The notes: generated by a model not told the origin, from the sequence alone. DNA of 36,463 nt from Chloroflexota bacterium (GCA_016875735.1 VGOW01000040.1:1-36463); one strand, 5' to 3'. Positions 5,889 to 14,191 are shown, numbered from the stretch's first letter. Program-made: numbers and translations.

Positions 5889-6836
5889 ATGAAGGTTTCT
5901 CTGATCACGACGGTGCTGAACGAAGGCGATCACATCCGGCGGTTGCTGGATTCGGTTGCCCGGCAGAGTCGGCGGCCCGATGAAATGGTGGTGTGCGATG
6001 GGGGATCGAGCGACAACACGATAGAGGTCGTGCGGGAGTACGAGGGTCGTCTGCCGATCAAAATCATCGTTGCGAAGGGGGCGAACATCTCGCAGGGGCG
6101 CAACGCGGCGATACGCGCGGCGAGCGGCGAGGTGATTGCGGTGACCGATGCGGGGGTGTGGCTGGAGGAGCGATGGCTCGAAGAGTTGGTTTGGAGTTTG
6201 GAGTTTGGAGTTGGAAGTTCCCCGTCGTTGGCAGCTGGCTTCTATCATTCCGATCCGCAGACGGCACTCGAGGCGGCGCTGGGGGCGACGACGATGCCGG
6301 AGGCGAGCGAGATCGACCCGGCGAAGTTTTTGCCGTCGAGCCGGAGCGCGGCTTTTCGCAAGGAGGCGTGGGAGGCGGTGGGCGGCTACCCCGAGTGGCT
6401 CGATTATTCGGAAGATGTGGTGTTCGATTTGGCGATGCGGAAAAAGTTCGGGGCGTTTGCCTTTGCGCCGAAAGCGGTGGCGCACTTTCGCCCGCGCTCA
6501 TCGCTGGCGGCGTTTGCGAAACAATACTTCAATTATGCGTTGGGCGATGGCAGAGCCAACCTCTGGCCGCGCATTCACTTCATCCGCTACTTCACGTACC
6601 TCGTCGCTCTGCCGTTGGGTGTGTTTGCGGCGATCACCGTCAGCCCGTGGATTTGGCTGTTGGGCGCAATGGCCGGGTTGGCCTACGTGCGGCGGCCACT
6701 GCAAAGATTGGCGCGCGCGAAACAAATCTCTGCGGCAACGCTGTTATGGATTCCGATCATTCGCGTGACGGGCGACGCGGCGAAGATGATCGGCTACCCG
6801 GTGGGGGTGTGGGGGCGGCTGTTCAATCGGCGGTGA
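5889..6836 (+). CDS. family 2 glycosyltransferase with C-terminal membrane segments
   Basis: Transfers a sugar from a nucleotide donor to an unknown acceptor at the inner face of the membrane. The 315-residue protein begins MKVSLITTVLNEGDHIRRLL and has the donor-binding DGGSSDNT (37-44). It also has GRNAAIRAASGEVIAVTDAG (acidic metal-binding region near 84), and YSEDVVFDLAMRKKFG resembling the catalytic ED motif. Two or three hydrophobic segments close the protein. The frame is open far upstream, but homology and the -10 box 7 bases away support ATG 5889. Three perfect TTTGGAG heptamers at 6190-6210 are read within the gene without breaking the frame. The 3' end overlaps the convergent patatin gene by 14 bp. 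Confidence 0.88.
   Translation: MKVSLITTVLNEGDHIRRLLDSVARQSRRPDEMVVCDGGSSDNTIEVVREYEGRLPIKIIVAKGANISQGRNAAIRAASGEVIAVTDAGVWLEERWLEELVWSLEFGVGSSPSLAAGFYHSDPQTALEAALGATTMPEASEIDPAKFLPSSRSAAFRKEAWEAVGGYPEWLDYSEDVVFDLAMRKKFGAFAFAPKAVAHFRPRSSLAAFAKQYFNYALGDGRANLWPRIHFIRYFTYLVALPLGVFAAITVSPWIWLLGAMAGLAYVRRPLQRLARAKQISAATLLWIPIIRVTGDAAKMIGYPVGVWGRLFNRR
6190..6217 (+). repeat. TTTGGAG heptamer repeat inside the glycosyltransferase gene
   Basis: Three exact TTTGGAG copies (6190-6210) and a degenerate fourth unit lie in the coding sequence. They encode about WSLEFGV between the conserved parts of the domain. Twenty-one bases keep the reading frame. Confidence 0.8.
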
Positions 6837-7812
6837 GCTGCGCGCACATCTCGTCAATCGCCAGTGTGTGTTCACGAATGTAATCGTCGGAGATCATTTT
6901 GAGCACGCGAATGTTGGTGCGGCTGGCGTCGTCAATGTTGTCACTGCCTTCGGCCAACAGCGGCTGAAGCCGGTAGTATCGCGCCGGGCCTTCTTTCGTG
7001 TCGGGCAGAAGTTGGCGCAGTTGATAATCCACCGAGTCGCCCATGCCATCAAGGAAAAGGCTGACCAGCGGAACGAGCCATTGGGCGAAACCCCAGTTCA
7101 TCGCATCGGCAATGGGGATGGGGCGGGTGGGGTCGCCGGTTCCCAATGAAACGATCAGCATGTCATCCACCGAGGGATAAATGCGTTTAACTTCGGCATA
7201 GGCGCACATGGCCGGGTTGTTGGCCACCACGCCGCCATCGGCCAACGCATACGAGGCGGATTTCTTTTTGATTCGGATCGGCTCGAAGAAACTGGGCGCG
7301 GCGGAAGTGGCCCGTGCCGCCTGCCACATGGGGAAATCATCGGCGGTGTTTTGCTGTGCTTTGCGGCTCTTGAAGAAGAACGGCGTGCGCTTTTCGATCT
7401 CGTAGCTGGGGATGATCACGTCGGCAATCGCTTCCGAAATCATCGTCTCGCCGAAGTATTCCTGCAACACCGACTCGATTCCTTCGGTGGGATACTTTTC
7501 GTCGAGCGCCGCGCCCAACGACATCACCGACCGCCACGGCGAGCGGTAAAAGATTCGCCCGCCCTCGGTTTCGTACAGCGCGAGCAATTCTTCGGCGCGA
7601 TAATACGGCTTGTCTTTTTTGCCTTTGGCTTTGCCCGCCGGTTTCACCGCGCCGAGCGCAAGGATGCCGCCGGTGGACGTTCCAGCGATGAGATCGAACA
7701 GCTCGGCGATCAGTTTGCCCGTCCGCTTTTCGATCTCGGCCATCAGCATGGCCGGGATGACGCCTCGAATGCCCCCGCCGTCGATAGCAAGAATTTTGAT
7801 TCTCTTGGGCAT
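6823..7812 (-). CDS. patatin-like phospholipase
   Basis: A serine acyl hydrolase that cleaves ester bonds of membrane lipids. The 329-residue protein shows the oxyanion loop DGGGIRG (11-17), the nucleophile elbow GTSTG (44-48, Ser46) and the dyad aspartate in ADGGVVANNP (Asp192). There is no signal peptide, so it is probably cytoplasmic. Patatin domains of this kind include CapV-type anti-phage effectors, but no cyclic nucleotide synthase or other defence gene sits beside it, so a housekeeping lipid role is equally likely. ATG 7812 is preceded by AAAGGAG. It follows the lamin-tail gene by 83 bp, which contain a palindromic repeat. Confidence 0.9.
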   Translation of the reverse strand: MPKRIKILAIDGGGIRGVIPAMLMAEIEKRTGKLIAELFDLIAGTSTGGILALGAVKPAGKAKGKKDKPYYRAEELLALYETEGGRIFYRSPWRSVMSLGAALDEKYPTEGIESVLQEYFGETMISEAIADVIIPSYEIEKRTPFFFKSRKAQQNTADDFPMWQAARATSAAPSFFEPIRIKKKSASYALADGGVVANNPAMCAYAEVKRIYPSVDDMLIVSLGTGDPTRPIPIADAMNWGFAQWLVPLVSLFLDGMGDSVDYQLRQLLPDTKEGPARYYRLQPLLAEGSDNIDDASRTNIRVLKMISDDYIREHTLAIDEMCAQLTAD

Positions 7813-7856
7813 GGCGACTCCTTTGTGCAGGATTTGTGCCGTTGGGCGGCTGCTTT

Positions 7857-7877
7857 GGGCGACTGCGAGAGTCGCCC
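7857..7877. repeat. palindromic repeat, related to the one in lysC
   Basis: GGGCGACT and AGTCGCCC are separated by GCGAG, and CTAC follows the right arm. The core matches the palindrome at 3525-3548 (GGGCGA...TCGCCCCTAC). It lies between the lamin-tail gene and the patatin gene. Confidence 0.7.
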
Positions 7878-7895
7878 CTACAATGGGTACGACAT

Positions 7896-10800
7896 TTACG
7901 ATGCGGGCGTGGGAGACGGCGTCTCGGATTCTTCCGGCATGATCGTGGGGGTGGCCGACTCTTCGGGAAGCGAGTTGGCCGTGGGGGTGAGATCGTCCAC
8001 CACACCTTCGCCTTCCACCCGCCACACGTCTGCGGCGAATCGTATCATAACGCGGTACCCTTTGGCATGTGAGGTGCGCGTGGTGTATTCGCCCACAATG
8101 CCGACCGCCGACCAAATTTGCCCGCGCCGAACTTGGGGCCGCTCCACTCCGGTGGAACTGAGGAAGAAGATTCGGGCCGCGCCGGAGCCGTCGTCGATCC
8201 AAAAAGCGTTGGCCTCCAATCGCACCACCGTTCCGTTGACGGCGACGAGCGTGCCCTCGGTGTCGTCGCCGATCTCTCCGGCGCGGACCGGCACGGGTGT
8301 GGGCGGCGGGCCGATCTCGCCCAACGAAAACAGCCACGCATTCTTCACATACAGTTCGCGCTGGCCGTTGCGCGTGCGCAAATATCCGGCGGCGGTGAGG
8401 GCCTGCCCCACTTGCATCGGCGGCCACGTGCCTTTGCCGAGATACACGGCGATACCGCGCCCGGAATCATCCTGCGCGCAAATCACTCGCGCGCCGAACA
8501 GCGGGTGCGGCCCGGTGGCGCGGGCAACGATGGTGACCCACGCGCCGTCGCTCCACATGCGCGCCACGCGCAGACCGGCGATGATGGGCGTGGGTTTGGG
8601 GCCGAGCCGCGAGCCAACGGCGTGCGGATGGTTGGGCATTCCCGGTGTCGACTGCCAATCGAAATTCCATTCGCCGATTCCGGGAGGCGAGCGGCTGATC
8701 GAGTAATCATCTTTGCGAGTCGTGTCCCAACTCACCTCATCCACCACCGATCCATCAGGGTACAGCAGTCGAACAGAGTCGGCGGAGTCGTTGAACGAGA
8801 GGCCAATGTCTTTCGCGTAGATCAGCCAGTAGCCGCCGGGATCAATGATCGCGCCCGGCCAGAGCACATAGGGGTCGCTTCCGCCGGGGCCGTCGTCGAT
8901 CATCCAATAGCCGATGTCCACCGGGTCGGGGCCGATGTTGAAGAGTTCGATGTATTCGCCGGGCGTGCGGGTGAGGCCGTATTCGAGCCACCACTCCGAC
9001 GGGCCGGGGTTGGGCAAAACTTCATTGAGGCGCACAGTGTTGATGCGCTCGAACGGAGTCGGTGTGGGGGTGGGAACGAGGTTCGAGTTGGGCTGGCGGG
9101 GCGTGCCGCGAATCGGGTTGCCATCGTGATCGAGGCCGTTGATCACGTGGCCGTAGTTCGTTGACCAGTTGCCGTCGGAGTCGGGATCGACGGAGATGCG
9201 CTCCATCGAAGCCCGCGCCGATTCGTCTCCGGCGGGCCATGCGCCGCCGTCCCCGTTGGCGGTGTCAATCGAAGTGAACGAAGGATCGCGCAGATTGAGA
9301 ATGCGCCCATTGTTGCTCATCGAGCCGGTGTAAATGAAGTCGGCGGTGATGTCGGTGATGGTGTTGTCGTCGGTGCGTTCGAGCAGAAAGAATCCGCCCG
9401 CCGAAATGACGCCGCTGAGATTGATCACCGTGTCATCGGGCGCAACGCCGTCGTCAATCGTCAATGTCCAGCCAGTGAGATTGATAGCCGAGCCGGTGGT
9501 GTTGCGCAGTTCGATCCATTCGTCGTTGGCGTCGGCGGCGGCGCCCATCCACATCACTTCGTTGATCACGATGGCGCGCGCCGGAAAGGCAGTGGCGGTG
9601 GCAGTGGGCGTCGCCGTGTTGGTTGGAGTGAGGGTTGCGGTGGGCGTGTCGGTGGGGCACGCTGGAACAGGCGTGGGAGTGCTGGCCGATGGATCGTTGG
9701 CATAGCCGATGGTGGCCGACTGTTTGCTGAATGTGGCCGATGCGTCGGGAAAACGGGCGACGGACTCATCGGAAGCATTCGTTGCATTGCCATCGGGGAC
9801 GCCGCCGACTCCGAGCGAGACGCTGTCGGCAGTGGTTGAGTCGGATCGGAGCAGTGTGAGGGCGGTGTCGTTGTTGAGGTCGCCGGGCGGGTTGCCGACG
9901 ACGAGGTATTCGCCGGGTTTGAAGTTGGCGAGCGATCCGCAATTGCTGAAGATGAACACGGTTGTGCCGGGCGAGGCGAAGTCGAGCGTCGCTGGAGAGG
10001 TGTCGGCCATTGCCAGAGTCCAGCCGAGCAAATTGATCGAGTCGACTCCGGCGTTGTAGAGTTCGATCCATTCGTCGGTGACGGTGACAGAGCCGGAGCC
10101 GGGCAGGCGAGAGAAGGGGATGCTATCGCCGCCGGTGTTGTCGCTCCAATCCTGCTGAGGGTCGGTGACGATTTCGTTGATGAGCGCGAGTTGAAGAACG
10201 GGCGTGTGAGTAAAGGTGGGAGTGGGGGTGGGGGTGTCGGTGGGGGTGTGGGTGGGCGTGAAGGTCTCGGAGGGGGTGAGTGTTTCGGAGGGAGTGAGGG
10301 TGTGGGTGGGTGTGCCGTAATCCACTCGGGCGCGGATGAAATCGTGGCTGGTGGTGATGGAGGCAACGGTTGAACGGTAGGCGAGGAATCGAATCTTGAG
10401 TCCGTTGACATCGGTGGCGGTATCGATGTAGCCGGATACGTTGATGTCTTGCGAGAGATCGGTGTTGGCGGCGGAGGGCAAGGTGATCGGCTCGTCGTGC
10501 CACGTGCTCGTGTCGGTTTCGTACACTTCGAGTTTGGCGGCGGTAAGCACGCCGCCGCGCCGATATTCATGAGTGATGGTGACGCTGGAAACGATTTCGC
10601 CCGCTGAGAGGGCCGGGGTGAACACGAATTCGATATAAAGGTTTTCGTCGTATGCGCCGCTGGTGGGCCACGCGCCATCGCTGGCTTTGCGCAAATTGTC
10701 GCTGACTCTGAGGCGAGTGATGTCGGTTGCGGTGAGTGGGGCTGCGCTTCCACCAGTGGTGTCTGTGCCAGAGGCGGCTGTGAAATCGCCGATCACCAGG

Positions 10801-10922
10801 CGAGGGCGGGCCTCTGCCGGAGTTTGGCCACCAGCGGAGAAGAGCAACGCAAATGCGATGATGGCGATGATGCACAACAGCGCAATTCGGCGGAGGCGTT
10901 TTTGGTGAACGGGTCGGCGCAC
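7896..10922 (-). CDS. large secreted lamin-tail-domain protein with OB-fold-like C-terminus
   Basis: About 1008 residues. An N-terminal hydrophobic segment (LCIIAIIAFALLFSA) acts as a signal or anchor. A beta-rich region covers about 45-205, then come linkers rich in Thr and Pro (TPTDTPTPTPTFTHTP). Three lamin-tail-like domains begin LINEIVTDP, VINEVMWMG and RLNEVLPNP, each with a DEWIELxN- or EYIELFN-type motif, near 245-405, 450-615 and 630-775. Two OB-like segments (about 790-865 and 885-970) and a Thr/Pro/Glu-rich tail follow. This layout is common in Chloroflexota surface proteins; the ligand is unknown. I favour GTG 10922 because AGGGGGT stands just before it; TTG 10937 is the alternative. 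Confidence 0.8.
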   Translation of the reverse strand: MRRPVHQKRLRRIALLCIIAIIAFALLFSAGGQTPAEARPRLVIGDFTAASGTDTTGGSAAPLTATDITRLRVSDNLRKASDGAWPTSGAYDENLYIEFVFTPALSAGEIVSSVTITHEYRRGGVLTAAKLEVYETDTSTWHDEPITLPSAANTDLSQDINVSGYIDTATDVNGLKIRFLAYRSTVASITTSHDFIRARVDYGTPTHTLTPSETLTPSETFTPTHTPTDTPTPTPTFTHTPVLQLALINEIVTDPQQDWSDNTGGDSIPFSRLPGSGSVTVTDEWIELYNAGVDSINLLGWTLAMADTSPATLDFASPGTTVFIFSNCGSLANFKPGEYLVVGNPPGDLNNDTALTLLRSDSTTADSVSLGVGGVPDGNATNASDESVARFPDASATFSKQSATIGYANDPSASTPTPVPACPTDTPTATLTPTNTATPTATATAFPARAIVINEVMWMGAAADANDEWIELRNTTGSAINLTGWTLTIDDGVAPDDTVINLSGVISAGGFFLLERTDDNTITDITADFIYTGSMSNNGRILNLRDPSFTSIDTANGDGGAWPAGDESARASMERISVDPDSDGNWSTNYGHVINGLDHDGNPIRGTPRQPNSNLVPTPTPTPFERINTVRLNEVLPNPGPSEWWLEYGLTRTPGEYIELFNIGPDPVDIGYWMIDDGPGGSDPYVLWPGAIIDPGGYWLIYAKDIGLSFNDSADSVRLLYPDGSVVDEVSWDTTRKDDYSISRSPPGIGEWNFDWQSTPGMPNHPHAVGSRLGPKPTPIIAGLRVARMWSDGAWVTIVARATGPHPLFGARVICAQDDSGRGIAVYLGKGTWPPMQVGQALTAAGYLRTRNGQRELYVKNAWLFSLGEIGPPPTPVPVRAGEIGDDTEGTLVAVNGTVVRLEANAFWIDDGSGAARIFFLSSTGVERPQVRRGQIWSAVGIVGEYTTRTSHAKGYRVMIRFAADVWRVEGEGVVDDLTPTANSLPEESATPTIMPEESETPSPTPAS

Positions 10923-11017
10923 GTGGACCCCCTGCAAGGAGAATCTTCGGTAGCCGGTCTCGATGGCGCGCGTCCCTCGTCGCGCGCCGATAGATGATGA
11001 TGCGCCGATAGTACAAC

Positions 11018-11045
11018 AAAAACCCGCCCTTGGGGAGGCGGGTTT
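11018..11045 (-). terminator. intrinsic terminator after the cNMP-binding gene
   Basis: On the minus strand AAACCCGCC pairs with GGCGGGTTT across a short CTCCCCAA-type loop, followed by TTTTGTTGT. It lies about 40 bp after the stop codon at 11087, so it ends the upstream unit and insulates the lamin-tail gene. Confidence 0.8.
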
Positions 11046-11086
11046 GTTGGGGTTTTCGGCGCGGCCTTCGGGGGGTTGCTATGCCA

Positions 11087-11608
11087 TCACTGGATGGGGA
11101 GAAGCGGCTCCGTTTTGGTGAGCGCCTTCACCGCCGGGCTTTTGGCGCGGAGGGTATAGACTTCGGCGCGGAGGCGGTCTATTTCCAGATGCAGTTGCTC
11201 GCATTTGGCGTGCAGGTCGTTCATCGAGTCGGCCATACGCCGCACGAGCATCATTCCCCATTTGGGATTGGCGAGAAGGGCGCTGATGCTGAGATTGGGG
11301 AAAGCATACACGGCAACGATTCTATCAGCGGCAACGACGGTGGCGGTGCGGGCTTTGTTGAGCACGACCGCCATCTCGCCGAAAAAGTTGACCGCCGAGA
11401 TTTTCCCCAACACTTGCTGGTTGCCGCCCATTTGTTTGCTGATCTGAATCTCGCCCTGCCGGAGGAGGAAGGTGCAGACATCGCTGAGGTCGCCCTCACG
11501 GATGATGACTTCGTTGCGCCGATAGACGCGGAGGTAGCGGCGAAACTGTTGCAGTTCGTCTTCCGGAATATCGAGGTCAACGGGTTCGCGGTTTTTCAGG
11601 ATCGGCAT
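11087..11608 (-). CDS. cyclic nucleotide-binding domain protein with coiled-coil tail
   Basis: A 173-residue protein. Residues about 20-130 form a cNMP-binding (CAP effector) fold, with REGDLSDVCTFLLRQGEIQIS and the phosphate-binding-cassette region NFFGEMAVVLNKARTATVVA. The usual FGE is present, but the canonical RxA arginine step reads KARTATV. The rest is a heptad-rich helix (SMNDLHAKCEQLHLEIDRL...) that looks like a coiled coil. There is no helix-turn-helix, so it is not a Crp-like DNA-binding regulator; it may signal through a partner or dimer. ATG 11608 has GGAGGC upstream, and TATAAT stands at 11633-11628 on the minus strand. Confidence 0.85.
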   Translation of the reverse strand: MPILKNREPVDLDIPEDELQQFRRYLRVYRRNEVIIREGDLSDVCTFLLRQGEIQISKQMGGNQQVLGKISAVNFFGEMAVVLNKARTATVVAADRIVAVYAFPNLSISALLANPKWGMMLVRRMADSMNDLHAKCEQLHLEIDRLRAEVYTLRAKSPAVKALTKTEPLLPIQ

Positions 11609-11627
11609 AGACGCCTCCGATACCTCG

Positions 11628-11633
11628 ATTATA
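11628..11633 (-). promoter_or_regulatory. candidate -10 box for the cNMP-binding gene
   Basis: A perfect TATAAT lies on the minus strand, 20 bases before the ATG at 11608 and upstream of its ribosome-binding site. No -35 matching the TTGCC pattern was found; CTGCAA at 18 bp is the nearest. Confidence 0.45.
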
Positions 11634-11693
11634 GAAAGGATTGGGGGTGGGTTGCAGAAAAATCGCGTGAATCTTTTGGGCGCGGAGGCGGCC

Positions 11694-12056
11694 TCACACG
11701 GAGAGGAAAGCGCCATCGGGGGCGCGGGCGGCGGCGCGGATGCCAACGATGGCGTCGCGGTTGAGCGGGCCGTAAACGTGAGGAAAGAGCCGCTCGGCGG
11801 AGGCAGGGGCCGGGGTCCCACCGGGATGAATCGGCGGTTCCCATTTCACTTCCGAAGTGACGCGGTCAGAGTCGATCTCCAGCACGAGAATCTCGCCGGG
11901 CACGTTGGCGTAAAAACGGTTGGCGATCTCCAACATCACCTCCGGCTCGGCAGTGCAGTGGATGAAGCCGTCGGCGGCGAACTCGGCGGGCAGGTAAGGC
12001 TCGGCGGCAGGTAGCGAGTGAAAGTAGGCGGCGGGGACGAGGTGGAGGATTTGCAT
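11694..12056 (-). CDS. DUF952 domain protein
   Basis: A 120-residue protein matching the DUF952 family layout: an early FxSLPAAEPYLPAEF stretch, then DGFIHCTAEPEVMLEIANRF, then VLEID and the closing ERLFPHVYGPLNRDAIVGI. Family members are small cytoplasmic proteins with conserved Ser/Thr and His residues. Their function is unknown to me, although a relation to glutathione S-transferase- or ADP-ribosyltransferase-like folds has been suggested. ATG 12056 is chosen because homology begins there. It lies 66 bp downstream of the aminotransferase gene, across a stretch of imperfect TGAC-start octamers (12058-12095). Confidence 0.82.
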   Translation of the reverse strand: MQILHLVPAAYFHSLPAAEPYLPAEFAADGFIHCTAEPEVMLEIANRFYANVPGEILVLEIDSDRVTSEVKWEPPIHPGGTPAPASAERLFPHVYGPLNRDAIVGIRAAARAPDGAFLSV

Positions 12057-12122
12057 CTGACAAGATGACTGGATGACACGATGACAGGGTGATCGCAAAG
12101 TTCATCCTGTCACGCGAAGCAG

Positions 12123-13391
12123 TCACGCAGAAGCGTTGAGCGCACCCTCGAACATGCCCAACGCATCTTTGATCTGTTGTTCGTTCACCGTGAGCGGCGG
12201 TATCCAGCGGATGGTGTTGTCGTACGAGCCGCAGGTGAGGAGCATGAGGCCGTTGTCGAGCGACGATTTGGCGACGGCTTTGGCGCGATCCGTCCACGGC
12301 TGATGTTTGGGATCGGTGAACTCGGCGGCGACCATGAGGCCGACTCCGCGCACGTCGCCGATTTCGGGATGCTCCTCTTGAATCTTCCGCAGGCCGGCGA
12401 CGAGCACTTGCCCCATCTTCGCCGAGTTCTCGATGAGGCGCTCGTCGCGCATGGTTTGGATGGTGGCGACTGCCGCCGCGCACGCAACGGCATTGCCGCC
12501 GTACGTGCCGCCGTGCGTGCCGGGCATCCATTTGGCCATGAGGTCGGGGCTGGCGGCGAGGCCCGAAAGCGGCATGCCGGAGGCGATGCCCTTCGCCATC
12601 GTCAAAATATCGGGCACGATGCCGAAGTGTTCGACGGCGAACCATTTGCCGGTGCGGCCGAAACCGCTCTGCACTTCATCGGCCACGAGAAGAATGCCAT
12701 AGTGATCGCACAGATCGCGGAGTTCTTGCATAAAGCGAACGGGCGGCACAACATAGCCGCCCTCGCCGAGCACCGGCTCGATGACGATGGCGGCCGTTTC
12801 TTCGGGGGCGGTTTGGGCTTTGAGAAGGAGTTTGAGTTCTTTGAGGCAGTAGTCGGCCACTTCGTCATCGCTCATGCCGTATTTGTAAGCATACGGATAC
12901 GGAGCGACGAAGATGCCGGGCACGAGCGGCTGGTAACCGATGCGGTACACCGTCTTCGAGGTGGTCATGCTCATGGTGAGATGTGTGCGCCCGTGAAACG
13001 AGCCGCTGAAGACGATGGTGTTGGTTCGTTTGGTGGCTTGCTTGGCGAGTTTCACCGCCCCTTCGAGTATCTCCGCGCCGGAGTTGGAGAAGAAGAACGA
13101 GCCAAGTTTTTCGGGGACGATTTTGAGCAGTTCCTCGACCAACTGAATCATGGGTTGGTGATAGACGATGTTGGCCTGCCCGTGAATCAACTTGGCCGCT
13201 TGATCTTGAATGGCCTTGACGACTCGGGGGTGCGCGTGGCCGGTATTGGTGACGCCGATGCCGCAGGTGAAGTCGAGCAGTTTGCGCCCGTCGGCGGTGT
13301 AGAGGTACGAGCCTTCGCCGCGTTCGGCGATCACCGTCGCACTGCGCGACCAAATGGGAGAGATGTGAGTGAGGGTGGAGAGTTGAGTCAT
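12123..13391 (-). CDS. class III pyridoxal-phosphate aminotransferase (4-aminobutyrate type)
   Basis: A 422-residue omega-aminotransferase that moves an amino group from a terminal amine such as 4-aminobutyrate to an oxoacid. Visible are the cofactor-binding segment NSGAEILEGAVKLA (103-116), SGSFHGRTH (129-137), the cofactor-contacting aspartate in VADEVQSGFGRTG (Asp238) and the Schiff-base lysine in TMAKGIASGMP (Lys267). GTHGGTYGGNAVACAA follows. The best match by feel is GABA/2-oxoglutarate transaminase, but ornithine- or putrescine-specific relatives share these motifs. A polyamine transporter 6 kb away makes amine use plausible. ATG 13391 has AAGGA upstream. Confidence 0.88.
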   Translation of the reverse strand: MTQLSTLTHISPIWSRSATVIAERGEGSYLYTADGRKLLDFTCGIGVTNTGHAHPRVVKAIQDQAAKLIHGQANIVYHQPMIQLVEELLKIVPEKLGSFFFSNSGAEILEGAVKLAKQATKRTNTIVFSGSFHGRTHLTMSMTTSKTVYRIGYQPLVPGIFVAPYPYAYKYGMSDDEVADYCLKELKLLLKAQTAPEETAAIVIEPVLGEGGYVVPPVRFMQELRDLCDHYGILLVADEVQSGFGRTGKWFAVEHFGIVPDILTMAKGIASGMPLSGLAASPDLMAKWMPGTHGGTYGGNAVACAAAVATIQTMRDERLIENSAKMGQVLVAGLRKIQEEHPEIGDVRGVGLMVAAEFTDPKHQPWTDRAKAVAKSSLDNGLMLLTCGSYDNTIRWIPPLTVNEQQIKDALGMFEGALNASA

Positions 13392-13421
13392 GATGATGTC
13401 CTTGTGTTGGCTGTACGGCGA

Positions 13422-13859
13422 TCAGTTTTCTTTCTTTTCTTGCTCGTCCGCTTTTTTCAATCGCTCCTGCTCTTTTTTGGTTTCGGCTTCCTCTTCGATC
13501 AGCGGCCAGACCAATAGCATGAACGCCGCGCCGCTGAGCGCATACGAGGTTGCGCCTTCGATCTTGCCGATGTATTCGTCGGGGCCAACGCGGTGGCGGT
13601 AGAGTTTGCCGTCGCCGTCGGCGTGGCCGAGATACTCATCGAGCGCGGCCGGCTTGTGGCGGAACACTTTGCCCGTATCGAGCTGCACGCGGCCCAAATA
13701 ATTGTTGATGCCCGTGCCGTAAATTTTTCCCGTGTCCAGTTCGACGTGCCCGACGAACTTATCCGGCCCAAAGCGAGCCTCGTAAGTTTTGCCATCGAAG
13801 CCGACGTGGCCGAGATATTCATCGGCGGCCAACGGTTTGTGGCGGAAGACTTTATTCAT
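13422..13859 (-). CDS. uncharacterised repeat protein with C-terminal hydrophobic segment
   Basis: The 145-residue protein is built from about five 20-22-residue repeats over residues 1-110. Each has the pattern (D/N)xYLGxVxxDGKxYRH or close to it: DEYLGHVGFDGKTY, DKFVGHVELDTGKIY, NNYLGRVQLDTGKVF, DEYLGHADGDGKLY, DEYIGKIEGATSY. This predicts a small beta propeller or flower-like fold. A hydrophobic stretch (ALSGAAFMLLVWPLI) and a charged Glu/Lys-rich tail follow, so it may attach to the membrane by its C-terminus. Function unknown. ATG 13859 has TAGGAG just upstream, and the gene starts 20 bp after a small membrane protein gene. Confidence 0.75.
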   Translation of the reverse strand: MNKVFRHKPLAADEYLGHVGFDGKTYEARFGPDKFVGHVELDTGKIYGTGINNYLGRVQLDTGKVFRHKPAALDEYLGHADGDGKLYRHRVGPDEYIGKIEGATSYALSGAAFMLLVWPLIEEEAETKKEQERLKKADEQEKKEN

Positions 13860-13879
13860 GAGTCGCTCCTATGATGAGA

Positions 13880-14191
13880 TTATCTTCGCAGCGCGGCCAG
13901 CGCGCCGAAGAAGAGGCACAGACCAACGACGCCGAGTATAACGCCGACGACAGCAGTTGCTTTGGAACGATTCGCGCCAAACAACCCGCCGACTCCGACA
14001 ATCGCGCCAATGAGGCCGACAAACGCGCTGGTCGCCCCGCACACCAACAACGGCGCCGCCGCCGCGCCGATCCATCCCTGCCGCGCGCCCGCCAACGCGC
14101 ACAAACCAATGCCAAACACCAGCACCGAGGAGGCGATGCCCATCCACAGGCTGGCGTTGCCGAGTGTGTTGGGTTGTTGCGGCGTCTGCAT
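13880..14191 (-). CDS. small membrane protein, DUF4190-like
   Basis: A 103-residue, strongly hydrophobic protein with three predicted membrane helices (about 14-34, 42-67 and 77-97) rich in Gly, Ala and Val. The opening QTPQQPNTLGNASLWMGIAS and the repeated GxxxGxxG segments recall DUF4190-type proteins. ATG 14191 has GGAGGG at a good distance. Function unknown; it sits between a lipid-linked glycosyltransferase and the repeat protein in a co-directional run. Confidence 0.7.
   Translation of the reverse strand: MQTPQQPNTLGNASLWMGIASSVLVFGIGLCALAGARQGWIGAAAAPLLVCGATSAFVGLIGAIVGVGGLFGANRSKATAVVGVILGVVGLCLFFGALAALRR

Noticed and set aside
6823-7812. Patatin gene as a CBASS (CapV-like) defence effector
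   Set aside because: No CD-NTase, ubiquitin-like or HORMA-type gene is adjacent. The neighbours are a surface protein and a glycosyltransferase.
10195-10315. A long tract of GTGGG/GGTGT repeats suspected as a CRISPR or tandem repeat array
   Set aside because: It encodes the Thr/Pro linker of the lamin-tail protein and has no spacer pattern.
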